From Acidobacteria bacterium 13_2_20CM_57_17 (GTDB lineage Bacteria; Acidobacteriota; Terriglobia; Acidiferrales; UBA7541), in assembly GCA_001914785.1 (NCBI GenBank), contig MNDE01000017.1, forward strand, positions 1-43,497: DNA of 43,497 nucleotides, read 5' to 3'. Positions 24,690-34,406 of this stretch are shown piece by piece. The first letter of the stretch is position 1. Each line of letters opens with the position of its first letter. The notes under the pieces are model-generated. The model saw only the letters and a list, made by a program, of their open reading frames with translations, made no database searches and was not told the origin of the DNA. Both the position numbers and the translations under genes were made by a program.

Positions 24690-25754
24690 TTATTTCCCCA
24701 TGGTCCGCGCCAACTGTGCTCGTTGTGCCGCAATAATCTCTTCGAAAATGACTTCCAATCCGCGTGTGATTTTCCAATTCGGATAATGGCTCAGGAACTT
24801 TCCCGTGTTTGAGATATAGCAGATGTGATCGCCTTTCCTCGCCTCATCCACGTAGCGCCAATCCAGCCTGCGTCCGGTCATCTGTTCAATGCGCTCGATG
24901 GCTTCCAGCATCGACACGCTGTTCGCGCGGCCGCCTCCCAGGTTGTATACCTCGCCGGGACGCGGATTTGCCGCATACTCCTCGATGGCACGCACCACGT
25001 CATGGCTGTGAATGTTGTCGCGCACCTGCTTGCCCTCATAGCCAAAAACGGAATATTTCCCGCCGCTGAGCGCCACCTTCACCAAATAGGACAAAAAACC
25101 GTGCAACTCTACGCCGGAGTGGGACGGCCCCGTCAGGCAGCCACCGCGAAAGATTCCCACCTTCATCCCGAAGTAACGCCCATATTCTTGCGCGGCAAGG
25201 TCCGCCGCTGCTTTCGAAGCGCCAAAAAGCGAATGTAGCGTTTGGTCGATCCGGCAAGTCTCGGCGATACCCTCAAAATCCTCGGCTCGCGCGTAATCGT
25301 ACCGCTTCTCCAACTCTTTCAGCGGAATCTCATTGGGCGCATCTCCATAAACCTTGTTGCTGCTGAGAAAAACGAACACCGCGTCGGGTGAATGCTGCCG
25401 CGTGGCTTCGAGAAGGTTCACTGTCCCAAGCGCATTCACTTCGAAATCAAGAAGCGGAATCTCCCGCGCTTTATCGTGTGAAGGTTGCGCTGCGCAGTGG
25501 ACAATCAAATCGAAACGCTGCGTTCGAAAGAGTTCTTCCATCGCCGTCCGGTCGCGGATATCCAGCGCCGCGTGTGTGAATCGCTTCGTCACACCCTTGA
25601 GCCGATCCAGATTCCACAGCGTGTCGCCCGCCGGACCGAAGAACACCCGGCGCATGTTGTTGTCCACGCCGACGACTTCGTGCCCCCGGCGGTCGAAATG
25701 CTCGGCAGCTTCCGAACCAATCAGTCCGCTACTGCCCGTGACCAGAACTTTCAT
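24690..25754 (-). CDS. NAD-dependent epimerase, CDP-tyvelose 2-epimerase-like
   Basis: This 354-residue extended short-chain dehydrogenase/epimerase begins with the NAD loop [13 protein letters not shown]. It has [12 protein letters not shown], as in tyvelose epimerase, and [20 protein letters not shown] and [14 protein letters not shown] in the sugar-binding half. The usual YxxxK active-site pair reads FGASK (in [13 protein letters not shown]), so the tyrosine is a phenylalanine. The enzyme could work by another base or on another nucleotide sugar. It supplies a sugar precursor for the locus. Confidence 0.85.
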   Translation of the reverse strand: MKVLVTGSSGLIGSEAAEHFDRRGHEVVGVDNNMRRVFFGPAGDTLWNLDRLKGVTKRFTHAALDIRDRTAMEELFRTQRFDLIVHCAAQPSHDKAREIPLLDFEVNALGTVNLLEATRQHSPDAVFVFLSSNKVYGDAPNEIPLKELEKRYDYARAEDFEGIAETCRIDQTLHSLFGASKAAADLAAQEYGRYFGMKVGIFRGGCLTGPSHSGVELHGFLSYLVKVALSGGKYSVFGYEGKQVRDNIHSHDVVRAIEEYAANPRPGEVYNLGGGRANSVSMLEAIERIEQMTGRRLDWRYVDEARKGDHICYISNTGKFLSHYPNWKITRGLEVIFEEIIAAQRAQLARTMGK

Positions 25755-25933
25755 GGGTTCGAATCCAATCCTCGCCTCGTGGGGCCCAAACCGTGAAAGA
25801 GCGGCGCAATTTCACACATCGCTTTCCTAAAATGATTGAGATCAAAGACAAGAGGCCGCTCCCTCACCAAAAGAGTACCAGCAGTCGCCCGCAATTTGAC
25901 TGCCTCGAGATAAGGCCAAAGCCGGGCATTCAC

Positions 25934-27577
25934 CTACCGCTGCCCGAGAAGACTGAAAAACTCCTCCACGCGCTCCACGGGAAGGGCAACCAGATTGGCG
26001 TCATACGATGCCTGGTCGCAGGAAATCGGCACCAACGCTCCCTTTGCGGCAATGGCGAACCAGCGGTAGTCCATTCGAACCAGGAATTGGAGGATTTCTC
26101 GTGCCGCGTAGCCCCATGGCTGCGTCCGAGTGTCCCGCACCTCCGCCAGTATCGCCGGTCGCGATTCCCGGTGCAGCAATTTCATCGCGCCGTATAAAAC
26201 GGAGAGTTCCGCTCCTTCTACGTCCAGCTTGACAAAATCAACTTTGCTCACGCCTGATTCGGCAAGCACGTCGTCCAGTCGTCGGACCGGGACCCGCACT
26301 GTGTGGATGGGTTCGCTGACAGCTGGCCGCCGCAGGCTGTTGCACCAATCTTGCTCTCCGTCCACGAGATAAAGGTCCTCCTCCCCAGGATTCTCTCCCA
26401 GCGCGCAAGGCACCAGTTCGGTGTTCGAACAACGGTTCATCCTCAGGTGTTTTTCCAGCCGTATACACTCCCGCAGTGAAGGCTCGATCGCAATAACGTG
26501 TCCATCCCATCCCACGCGCTTCGATGCCAGCAACGTATACAACCCGTGATGCGCCCCGGCATCAACGACAGTCATGTCCCTCCGTAGAAATCGCATTACA
26601 AATTCCGTTTCCATCCGTTCAAACTCGTCATAAATCAATTCTTGATCCAGGGCGCTCTTCTCTGCCAGCCACCACGCGCCGAAGGGCAGCCGTAAGGGAA
26701 TAGGCATCCCGGGGAAAACCCGTCGCGCTCGGTTCACCAGCGTAATGTACTTCCTTCGCGCAGGTGCGGCCAGGAATCGCCCGATTCGTTGGGGTAGTGT
26801 GGCCGTTACCGGCTTCTTAGACCAGGGATCTTCTGCTTCATGCGGCTCGGGGATTAGCCGGAATCCCGCCAAATCGATCGACATGGTGGAGGCCAGCAAG
26901 ACCGTGCGCCGCCGGGTGTGTTCCGCTGTCTCGCGAAAATCCTCGTGATCTGGCAGGGGCACTACGCGATAGACCATCCCGAAACCCGCGCGGTATAGCA
27001 TCTTCACCAAGCCGCCCTCGCTCGGATAGCAAGCCACCTCTGTAAGGCTCTGATCGTGCTCGCGAGGTTCCTCGCGCAGCAACATCGAGGCTTTTTCTCC
27101 CGGCAGGCACATGCTTTCCAGCAAGAGGCACTTCTTGGTCAGCACGCGGAGGTTGCGAATCGCGACCAACGGATTCTCCAGGTGATAAAGAAGCCCGAAG
27201 CACAGAACCAGATCAAATTCGCCCAGTTGCAGGATTGCACGTTCCACAATATCGCCCTTTTCGAACGGAATGTGCGGGAATCGCCGCCGTGCCTCCGCCA
27301 CGTTTTCTCCACGCGCGTCGAACCCATGCACATTCAGGCCACACTCCACAAGAGTTTGTGAGAAAAATCCCACGCCGCAGCCTGCGTCTGCGGCATATGA
27401 AAGCTCCAGCGCGGGTTTCAGCTTGGCGACGATTCGCCGTATTGTTTCGCCTCGCGCATCAATCAGTTCCCGGTACTCTTTCCGGTCGAATGGCGTCAAA
27501 TGGATGGTCATTTCCGCAGTTGGCCGGATGGGCTCGACCTCTCGGATCTGTGAAATTCCAGGTGTGTTGGTATTCAT
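25934..27577 (-). CDS. two-domain methyltransferase (class I plus FkbM), copy 1
   Basis: This 547-residue protein has two methyltransferase domains. The first has the SAM loop DAGCGVG (64-70), then DLVLCFGLLYHLENPLVAIR. The second is of the FkbM type, with VVDAGAHHGLYTLLAS (337-352), IAIEPS and VDFVKLDVEGAELSVLYGAM. The ATG at 27577 was chosen because AAGGA precedes it at a good distance; a start at 27601 adds eight residues. A paralogue with the same architecture lies at 36909. It probably methylates two positions or two sugars of the glycan. The 356 bases between 25578 and 25933 include a 179-base non-coding gap after it. Confidence 0.85.
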   Translation of the reverse strand: MNTNTPGISQIREVEPIRPTAEMTIHLTPFDRKEYRELIDARGETIRRIVAKLKPALELSYAADAGCGVGFFSQTLVECGLNVHGFDARGENVAEARRRFPHIPFEKGDIVERAILQLGEFDLVLCFGLLYHLENPLVAIRNLRVLTKKCLLLESMCLPGEKASMLLREEPREHDQSLTEVACYPSEGGLVKMLYRAGFGMVYRVVPLPDHEDFRETAEHTRRRTVLLASTMSIDLAGFRLIPEPHEAEDPWSKKPVTATLPQRIGRFLAAPARRKYITLVNRARRVFPGMPIPLRLPFGAWWLAEKSALDQELIYDEFERMETEFVMRFLRRDMTVVDAGAHHGLYTLLASKRVGWDGHVIAIEPSLRECIRLEKHLRMNRCSNTELVPCALGENPGEEDLYLVDGEQDWCNSLRRPAVSEPIHTVRVPVRRLDDVLAESGVSKVDFVKLDVEGAELSVLYGAMKLLHRESRPAILAEVRDTRTQPWGYAAREILQFLVRMDYRWFAIAAKGALVPISCDQASYDANLVALPVERVEEFFSLLGQR

Positions 27578-27833
27578 CGGTCGGCTTCCTTGCCGCAGCA
27601 CTCTTCCGGAGTCGGGCTCGGCGTGGCGGAATGCGCCCGCTGCCGCAGAAGCCGACGTGTCACCGCATCAGGCAACTCGGCTGCCAGCGCCAGCGACGGA
27701 AATACTTGGGAACAGGGGGACGGCGGTACTTACTGCTTATGGTATGCGGATACTAATTACGACACGCTAATAATGCAACATATTTCTTTTGTAGTAACAA
27801 GCGGCAAACATGTCGTTCCGGCCTCCAAGCAGA

Positions 27834-28739
27834 TTAAAACTTGTGACCGAGGGACCGTCGGACAGGGCGGATGAGATTTAGAACCCCGAACCAAATAGTG
27901 TGCCAAACGTCGTTCCGCAGCACACGTCCCGCTTGCCTCACGTAGCGCCTCACTGCGGACCAGTGGCGCAGCACATTAGACTTCAGCCCCTCCGGCGTGA
28001 GCACCTCCGTGGCATCGGCGATGGTGCGAAGATGGCGCCAACCACCCGCAAGCTCCGCGTTGCGGCCTGCTTCTTCTCCGTTCCAGACTCCGGCTTTCCC
28101 TTGTGGATGGTAGCTGTAATCGTGATTTTGGTGTACGGCCATCACCACGCGCGATGCATCGATGACTGGCTTCCCCGAATCCAGCGCTTTCCAAACAAGC
28201 CAGTTATCCCAGAAGACGCGCAGCACAAACGGGAGTATGTCCGGTCCATAAAGGCCACGTGTAAACGCGAAGTAATCGATCCATTCGGAGGTGCACCGCT
28301 TGCCCAGCCCCAATGCAGCACTTCGCAGTTCCGTTTGCCATTCATGGCGCTCGAACGCCAGCGGTTCTGTAATCCTCGTATCCCAGCGGCGGCCAACCAT
28401 TAGAAATTCCCGGTGCATCGCATGGACACGCTCGATCGCACGACGCAAGTCCGGCATCAGGATAATGTCGCAATTGACGTAGCAGAGGACGTCATGCTTC
28501 GCGATGAGCTGCGCTCGCGCGAACAAATAGTCCAGCCGCTTGGTGCCGTGCTCGTTGCGCTCCACGTGCGGCTCGTGGTGAAGTCCTAATTCTTGCGCGG
28601 CATCGGCCGCCCCTTCATCGGCGCCAAAGAGGATGATCTCTACGGCCGGATGAAGGGCCTTCCACGATTGCAGCGCGTTGCGCTGAATGATCCCGATGTG
28701 CCCGCGGAAGGGTTTTGCAGTCGTGAATATAGTAAGCAC
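27834..28739 (-). CDS. predicted GT-A-like glycosyltransferase, HQNHDY family, copy 1
   Basis: This 301-residue protein begins MLTIFTTAKPFRGHIGIIQR. It has an Asp pair in CYVNCDIILMPDLR that would bind metal and nucleotide sugar, and a C-terminal VHQNHDYSYHPQGKAGVWNG block. The layout is that of a GT-A transferase, but no named family is recognised. Two paralogues occur at 30600 and 35243. It lies 256 bases downstream of copy 1 of the two-domain methyltransferase start. It would act in the cytoplasm in glycan assembly. Confidence 0.65.
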   Translation of the reverse strand: MLTIFTTAKPFRGHIGIIQRNALQSWKALHPAVEIILFGADEGAADAAQELGLHHEPHVERNEHGTKRLDYLFARAQLIAKHDVLCYVNCDIILMPDLRRAIERVHAMHREFLMVGRRWDTRITEPLAFERHEWQTELRSAALGLGKRCTSEWIDYFAFTRGLYGPDILPFVLRVFWDNWLVWKALDSGKPVIDASRVVMAVHQNHDYSYHPQGKAGVWNGEEAGRNAELAGGWRHLRTIADATEVLTPEGLKSNVLRHWSAVRRYVRQAGRVLRNDVWHTIWFGVLNLIRPVRRSLGHKF

Positions 28740-28873
28740 AGGCGTTATATTCTTATATTAGATAATTCTGTGGCGGCATGTTACACCGTATTAGCGAAAT
28801 GGCAATAGCAATTCCCGGGATGCCCGCTGCCACCTGCCTGGTGGACGGGTTCCGCCACGGCGAAATCCCGCGT

Positions 28874-30256
28874 CTAGTCCGCTGAAATGCTGGCGGTCGC
28901 GGTATGCGGTGCGGGGGATGGCGCCCCCAGGCGGATGTAGTGAACGTTTTGCGAGCCTTCCAGGTGCGGAAGAGCGCGCCAGCAATCGATGACCACGCGC
29001 CGCGTGGCATTAAAACTCGGGCCCGAGCGGAACGGCTGCATCCATGCCGAGCTGGCGAGATCGCAGAACTGCTGCCAGGGAGTAGCGAGGACGACGATTC
29101 CGGATTGCGCGATGCAGTCCTCCGCGGAAGCCGCAACGCGCACGGATTTATGCGCGGCGAAAGCGCGAGGCAAATCGGCGGAAGGATCGAAGACCACGAC
29201 CGGGAGATTGGCTGAAGCCAGCTCAAGGGCAAGCAGCAGCCCAAAGGATTCTTCGATTACATCCGTGTTTGGTTTGTACGCAAGGCCAAGGATTCCAACC
29301 GGAAGGCTCCCGGATTGATGGGATTTTACAAGCCCTGCCAGGGCCGCGATCTGGGCGCGGTTGAAACGATCCGTGGCTTCGGCAAGATCGGAGAAGGCGC
29401 CGCTGCGCGCGGCCAGCGCGGCAAAGGCGCGATTGTCGCGAGGAAAACAGGGGCCGCCATAGCTGACCGCGCCCTTCAAATACTTGGAGCCGATCCGCGA
29501 ATCGAGTCCCAGCGCGTAGGTAACCACGCTGACATCGGCTTCGGGAAGTTTCTCGCACAGACGGGCAAGCATATTGGCATAGCTGATTTTGGTGGTGATG
29601 TACGTGTTGACCGCCAGCTTGGTGATTTCCGCGTTAATGAAATTCATGCGCGCTATCGTGGGAGAGTTCTTGCGAGTCCGCGCGTAGACATCCGAAAGAA
29701 GGTCCCCAGCGCGAGGATCGGACTCGCCGATCAAAAGAAAATCGGGATAATAGAAATCGCGGATCACGGTCCCGAGTGCGATAAATTCGGGACTGTAGCA
29801 CAGCCCGAAGTCCTGGCCGCAGCGCTTGCCGCTGGCGCGTTCGAGCGCGGACTTGATTTCCCCGCCGGTGGAACCGGGCATCACCGTGCTGGTAAGCACC
29901 ACGAGATGATAGGAGTCTTTGTTGCGCAACGCGCGGCCGATGGCTTCGCAAGTGGGAATGGCATACCGAAGTGAAAACCCGCCGTCCGCTTCGCTGGGAG
30001 TGCTGACGACAATGAACGTGGCCTCGGAATCTCGGACTGCCGCTTCGGTGTCCTGCGTCGCGAGAAGGCGCCCTTTGGATTCCTGGAGAAGCTCCGCGAG
30101 TCCGGGCTCGTGCACGGGAGGCACCCCGCGGCCGATGGCGTCCACTTTCTGTGCATCTATATCTACCGCGATGACTTGAAAACCGCGCGCCACAAAACAA
30201 GCTGCGATAGGCGAGCCGAGTTTGCCCAAACCAATAACCGATATTGTCGAAACCAT
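28874..30256 (-). CDS. nucleotide-sugar 6-dehydrogenase (UDP-Glc/GDP-Man DH family)
   Basis: This 460-residue protein has the Rossmann loop VIGLGKLGSPIA, the middle helix and substrate region (NFINAEITKLAVNTYI) and the catalytic Cys270 in SYGGPCFPRD. The C-terminal domain has VLATPWQQF. These enzymes turn a nucleotide sugar into its uronic acid with two NAD. The ATG at 30256 follows AGGAGG and gives the usual N-terminus; the open frame extends upstream to 30355. UDP-glucose is a common substrate, but GDP-mannose cannot be excluded. Confidence 0.85.
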   Translation of the reverse strand: MVSTISVIGLGKLGSPIAACFVARGFQVIAVDIDAQKVDAIGRGVPPVHEPGLAELLQESKGRLLATQDTEAAVRDSEATFIVVSTPSEADGGFSLRYAIPTCEAIGRALRNKDSYHLVVLTSTVMPGSTGGEIKSALERASGKRCGQDFGLCYSPEFIALGTVIRDFYYPDFLLIGESDPRAGDLLSDVYARTRKNSPTIARMNFINAEITKLAVNTYITTKISYANMLARLCEKLPEADVSVVTYALGLDSRIGSKYLKGAVSYGGPCFPRDNRAFAALAARSGAFSDLAEATDRFNRAQIAALAGLVKSHQSGSLPVGILGLAYKPNTDVIEESFGLLLALELASANLPVVVFDPSADLPRAFAAHKSVRVAASAEDCIAQSGIVVLATPWQQFCDLASSAWMQPFRSGPSFNATRRVVIDCWRALPHLEGSQNVHYIRLGAPSPAPHTATASISAD

Positions 30257-30326
30257 GCGCCTCCTGAGAGAGGCCCTAAGTTTAACGTGAGAAAGTGCCG
30301 GCAGGAAGCCTGCAATCAGCGAAACG

Positions 30327-30524
30327 TCAGACTTTGTCGGTGGGGGGACTTGCACCGAGATCGCCTCCGCCGGAGCGCCGCAGACCTCTCAATTCCTGCT
30401 CCGCCCGAAAGCGTTCCTTTGAGATCTCGCGGTCGATACCTTCGTCCGAGGATGCCCAACGCAACAATCCATATAGAAGGAAAGGAGTCGCGAGAACAAC
30501 CAGGACCAGACCCCACCAAAACAT
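30327..30524 (-). CDS. small single-span membrane protein
   Basis: This 65-residue protein has one strong hydrophobic helix at residues 2-22 (FWWGLVLVVLATPFLLYGLL), followed by a charged amphipathic tail (IDREISKERFRAEQEL). An AAGG element precedes the ATG. It ends 70 bases before the dehydrogenase gene and follows the copy-2 transferase gene, so it may be a small accessory membrane factor. No family is recognised. Confidence 0.5.
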   Translation of the reverse strand: MFWWGLVLVVLATPFLLYGLLRWASSDEGIDREISKERFRAEQELRGLRRSGGGDLGASPPTDKV

Positions 30525-30599
30525 GACGCCGCCTTCCTCCGGATTCCTTAAGACTCTTCAGCAACGGCAAGGCCAAGCCATAAAATCCACCAGCGATGT

Positions 30600-31496
30600 T
30601 CAGGAGCTCTGATCGTTCGCTGTCTGTCTGAATCCCCTGCGCAGCCCCAGCACTTTCCGAAACGCCGCTGTTCGCCGCACTAAAATATCCCACGCGAATC
30701 GCCTAATCTTGAACAACGGCTTGCGCAAGCGCGCCCTTCGTAATGCCCCGCCCCGCGTAAGCTTGTGCGTCACATCCAGCAGCGTGTACGAGTCCTTCAC
30801 CCTGCCATAAAGCTGATAATTCCGTTCCTGTTCCTCACCGTTCCACACTTGTTCCTTGCCGCCGGCCACGTGAGTGTAATCATGATTCTGGTGGAACACC
30901 GGCGCGAGCAAAGATGCATCCACCACCGGCAGGTTTTGCTCCCGCACCGCTTTGATCAGCCAGTGATCAAACCACAGCCGCCCGATTGCGAAATCGGGGA
31001 TACCCGCGTAGAGGCCCTTCGCAAAAGCGAACACGTCTATGCTGGTGTGGTCTTCCCCTTTGTCGTTGGCCTTGCTGCGCCGTCTAATGCCTTCTTCCCA
31101 TCTGGAATCGAAATCAAGTTTCTCGCTGACGTCGAGGTCTACCCTTTTCGACACCATCAGCGACTTTGGGAATCTTCTCTGTACTATCTCAGCCGCGCGC
31201 AAAAAGTCGTTCAAGAGAATAATGTCCGCGTTGACGTAGCACATCCAGGACGAACCGGCCGCCGCCTCCGCCTGCCGGAACATATCGCTCAGCAGCGGCG
31301 TGCCGTGTTCGTTCGTCGCCACGTTCGGCAAGTGTCGTAAGCCAAACTCCTGCGCCACCTCCATCGTTCCTTCATCGTTTCCCAGAAGGATGATTTCCGG
31401 ACGCGGCTCCAGCTTCGTCCAGCTCTCAATCGCATTGCGCTGGATAAGACCAATGTGCCCTTTGAACGCCTTGGGGATCGTGAAAATTGTCAGCAC
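30600..31496 (-). CDS. predicted GT-A-like glycosyltransferase, HQNHDY family, copy 2
   Basis: This 298-residue protein is homologous to the copies at 27834 and 35243. It begins MLTIFTIPKAFKGHIGLIQR, carries CYVNADIILLNDFLR as the metal site and PVFHQNHDYTHVAGGKEQVW near the C-terminus. It is the most divergent of the three, for example in the second basic stretch of the middle (RRRSKANDKGE). Transcription starts at the divergent region with the plus-strand membrane protein. Confidence 0.65.
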   Translation of the reverse strand: MLTIFTIPKAFKGHIGLIQRNAIESWTKLEPRPEIILLGNDEGTMEVAQEFGLRHLPNVATNEHGTPLLSDMFRQAEAAAGSSWMCYVNADIILLNDFLRAAEIVQRRFPKSLMVSKRVDLDVSEKLDFDSRWEEGIRRRSKANDKGEDHTSIDVFAFAKGLYAGIPDFAIGRLWFDHWLIKAVREQNLPVVDASLLAPVFHQNHDYTHVAGGKEQVWNGEEQERNYQLYGRVKDSYTLLDVTHKLTRGGALRRARLRKPLFKIRRFAWDILVRRTAAFRKVLGLRRGFRQTANDQSS

Positions 31497-31718
31497 ACTT
31501 CAAGCATAGTCAAAATATTGCCCGCCGCAAGGAGGGCTACCAACGGGCAAGTAATTGAAAACGTAATACCAGGCTAGCGCCGTAGTGTGGCGGGGAAAAA
31601 CGTCCGCAACACCAAGCCACTGTGCCAAAATGTGTTCGCGCGTCTTGCCGATATTATCGCCGCTGGAGACCACGTGCCTCGGCCAAAATCCTCCTCATGC
31701 CGAAAAGGCCGCCGCTAG

Positions 31719-33458
31719 ATGCTCCTTCTTTCCGCTTTGGAGATTTTCCTCACATGGGCTTTCGTTGCTTTCGTACTTATCGGCATCGGTTGCGTCGTTC
31801 TCGCACTGTTCGCCAAAGGCCACTCGCTCCATGACACCTTCTGGACGGGTCTCTCCGTTTCCGTCGCCGTCCTTGAAATTTGGAATCTCGTTTCCCCCGT
31901 CACTTCTTCCATCACACTCGTTCTCTTGGCCCTCGGCATTCTCGGCCTCGCGCTAAACCGCTCCCTTGTATTGAGCCGCCTCCTCACCGCCTGGCAAAAC
32001 TCGCGCGCTCTCTTTCTCCTCGGCGCCACCTTGGCGCTTCTCCTCGCTATTCGTTGCTGCGGTCCTTGCGAGTATTACGACACGGGCCTTTACGGTGCCC
32101 CCGCCGTTCGCTGGATTCAAACCTTTCCCATAGTTCCCGGCCTTGCCAATCTCCACGGCAGGCTCGGCTATAACAGTTCCGTTTTTCTTTGTATTGCCGC
32201 GCTCGGGCAAGGACCTTGGAAGGACTTAGGCTTCCATCTCTTCACCGGTTTCCTGCTCTCCGCTCTCTGGGTCACCCTGCTGCCTGCCTGTGCCCGTATT
32301 GTCCGCGGAGTTGCAATCTCTCCTGCCGACTGGTTTCACAGTATCCTCGCGGTCCCCGCTCTCTTTTGGACCACGCGTTCCCGCATCGTCGGCTCGCAAA
32401 CCGACGAGCCCGCCGCCATCGTCGCCTTCGTCGCCGCCGGCTTCCTCTTCGCGGACTTTTGCCAAACTCCGCGCCAAGACCAGCAAACACGCCCGCCCAC
32501 ACGCCTCGTCTTAACCGCGGCTCTCTTCACTTTGGCCGTCGCGTTCAAGGAATCCACCGCCGTTTTCGCTTTTCTCGCTTGGTGCCTCGTCGTCCGCAGG
32601 ATTTGGCAAACCGCCGTCTCGCCGCAGAACCGCCGCGTTCATCTCGCTGCCGCGTCGTTTTTCTCAGCCGTGCTCTTGCTTCCGTGGCTGGCGCGCTCGA
32701 TTATCCTGAGCGGCTATCCTTTTTTTCCCGCCACCATTTTTGCTTTCCCGGTTCCCTGGAAGGTGCCGCTCTCCGCCGCCCGGTGGTACGCCCTCGGCGT
32801 TCAATCCTGAGGCCGCGGCGCCGACGCTCATTATCTTGACACCCGCGGTCTTCAGTGGGTCGGTCCTTGGCTCAATCACACGTTTCGCAACCGTTCCGCG
32901 TTTCAGGTTCCGCTGGCCATCGGGCTCGCCGGCCTGGCCATCGGGCTGATTCATCGCTTCCGCGGCCGAGCCACACCTCGTCCCGCGTGTCCCTGGCTCT
33001 CGCTCCTGCTCCCTTCTTTCGCTGGTATTCTTTTTTGGTTGGTTGCTTCCCCGGACCCGCGCTTCGCTCAATTCGCTATTTGGACCGCCGCCGCCACTCT
33101 TGGCGCCTGGGGAATCGTATCCTGGGATTTCCAAGCCCAGCGCTCGCACTCCCGCCCCGTTTTGGCGGCACTCCTCTTGTCTTCAATCTGGTGTCTGATC
33201 TCTCTTGGTTGGAAGGAACCGTTCCAAACTCTTCGCGGCGTACAACAACCGGCGCCTCTCCCTAAGCCCGCCCTCGTCCTCAAGCACACGCTCTCGGGCC
33301 TCGCCGTCTACGTCCCCGCAGAAGGCAAACAGTGCTGGGACGCTCCTTTACCTTGTACTCTCTATTTCGACGATTCGCTCCGCCTCCGCGACCCATCCTC
33401 CCTGCGCTCGGGTTTCACTTCCGAAGGCCGCGCCGCCGAACTCCAGACCTACTGGTAG
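31719..33458 (+). pseudogene. polytopic membrane protein (GT-C-like) with an in-frame TGA
   Basis: One reading frame of 580 codons runs from ATG 31719 to TAG 33458, interrupted only by TGA at 32808-32810. The first part (363 residues) has many hydrophobic segments and the motif YYDTGLYGAPAVRWIQTFPI, then GLANLHGRLGYNSSVF, seen in large membrane proteins of glycan loci. The part after the stop continues with GLQWVGPWLNHTF and more membrane segments, ending in a non-hydrophobic domain. The coding strand is unusually rich in C and T compared with neighbours. It is either a recent nonsense mutation, a base error, or stop readthrough. It is the only plus-strand gene of the locus. Confidence 0.7.
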
Positions 33459-33479
33459 AGCCCCTGAGCTCCTTAGGAG

Positions 33480-33532
33480 GTCGGAGCTTCAGCTCCGACG
33501 TTAAGCGCAGAGGCCCAGGGGCTTTAGCCCTG
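33480..33532. repeat. palindromic repeat pair between convergent genes
   Basis: GTCGGAGC-TTCA-GCTCCGAC (33480-33499) is a perfect 8-bp hairpin, followed by CAGGGGCTTTAGCCCTG (33516-33532), another hairpin with one bulge. The spelling AGCTTCAGCT / GGCTTTAGCC resembles short palindromes scattered in Acidobacteriota genomes. It lies between two converging genes and could act as a terminator for both strands. Confidence 0.65.
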
Positions 33533-33547
33533 AAGAGAGCCTTTGCG

Positions 33548-34381
33548 TCAGCGGGCCTGCCCCGTCAGCAGCAAGTGCCAGCCAAAGCGTCGCTCCAGTA
33601 ATCGAAAAAACGGCCGCGGCATCCAGCGGAAATACCATTCTTTGACGTACCGATGCTCCATATAATCCCCGATGCGGTAAGGAAAGATGTGCTCGGCTCG
33701 CGCGTCCGTCACGCGGAAGCCGTGTCGTTCCAAAAGTTGCCGCCCTTCTCGCCGCGTGTAGGTGTATGTCACCGGGCATCCTGTTTGCGCTTCGGAGTTT
33801 TTCGCCACCACGTCCTGCAGTTTCCAGAACTGGCCCTTGTCCTCCGTCGCCAAAATCCACGCAACTTTCCATGATCGCCGGTGATAGACCATGATCTTGA
33901 CAGTTGTTCCCGGGCCCGCGTACTGCCGAAGCTGCTCCAGCACCGCCTCCGGATTCGGCGTGTGGTGGATTACGCCGAAGGAGTAAATCAAATCGTACGG
34001 CTCCGACGGCACAAAAGCGCTGAGCTGTTCCGCATCCCCAGCGCAGAAACGGATGCGGTCTTCCAATCCAAACACCGCGGCGCGCTTGCGGGCCAGCTCC
34101 ATGGACTTTTCCGAAAGGTCTACGGTCGTGACCTGCGCTCCCGCGCGGGCAAAATTGATGGTGTCTGTCCCAATACCGCACCCAATTTCCAGCACCTTCT
34201 TCCCGCGCCACCGCGCGAACTCCGCAAATCCTGGTATGTGGTATTCCACAAAGTATTTCCGCGCCTCTACTTCGTCGAAGTATTCCTTCGTGCCCACCGG
34301 GGCGGTCGAATGCCGTATGTTGCAGGGACGCTCATTCCAATAATCCCTGACCCGCGCGATTTCGACTTCCGTAAAAGTCAT
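33548..34381 (-). CDS. class I SAM-dependent methyltransferase
   Basis: This 277-residue protein has SAM motif I KKVLEIGCGIGTDTINFA (about 60-77), an acid loop TTVDLSEKSME and a motif IV region YDLIYSFGVIHHTPNPEAVL. The ATG at 34381 was chosen since the open frame upstream shows no conserved sequence and overlaps the neighbouring gene end. A small upstream gap of 25 bases to the next methyltransferase suggests co-transcription. The C-terminal part (about 170-277) is unique and may bind the sugar. Confidence 0.8.
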   Translation of the reverse strand: MTFTEVEIARVRDYWNERPCNIRHSTAPVGTKEYFDEVEARKYFVEYHIPGFAEFARWRGKKVLEIGCGIGTDTINFARAGAQVTTVDLSEKSMELARKRAAVFGLEDRIRFCAGDAEQLSAFVPSEPYDLIYSFGVIHHTPNPEAVLEQLRQYAGPGTTVKIMVYHRRSWKVAWILATEDKGQFWKLQDVVAKNSEAQTGCPVTYTYTRREGRQLLERHGFRVTDARAEHIFPYRIGDYMEHRYVKEWYFRWMPRPFFRLLERRFGWHLLLTGQAR

Positions 34382-34406
34382 GATTTTTCTTCTGAAGGGG
34401 CTGAAT

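Noticed and set aside
32808-32810. TGA read as selenocysteine
   Set aside because: No SECIS-like hairpin or selenoprotein family was recognised; mutation, base error or readthrough are simpler.
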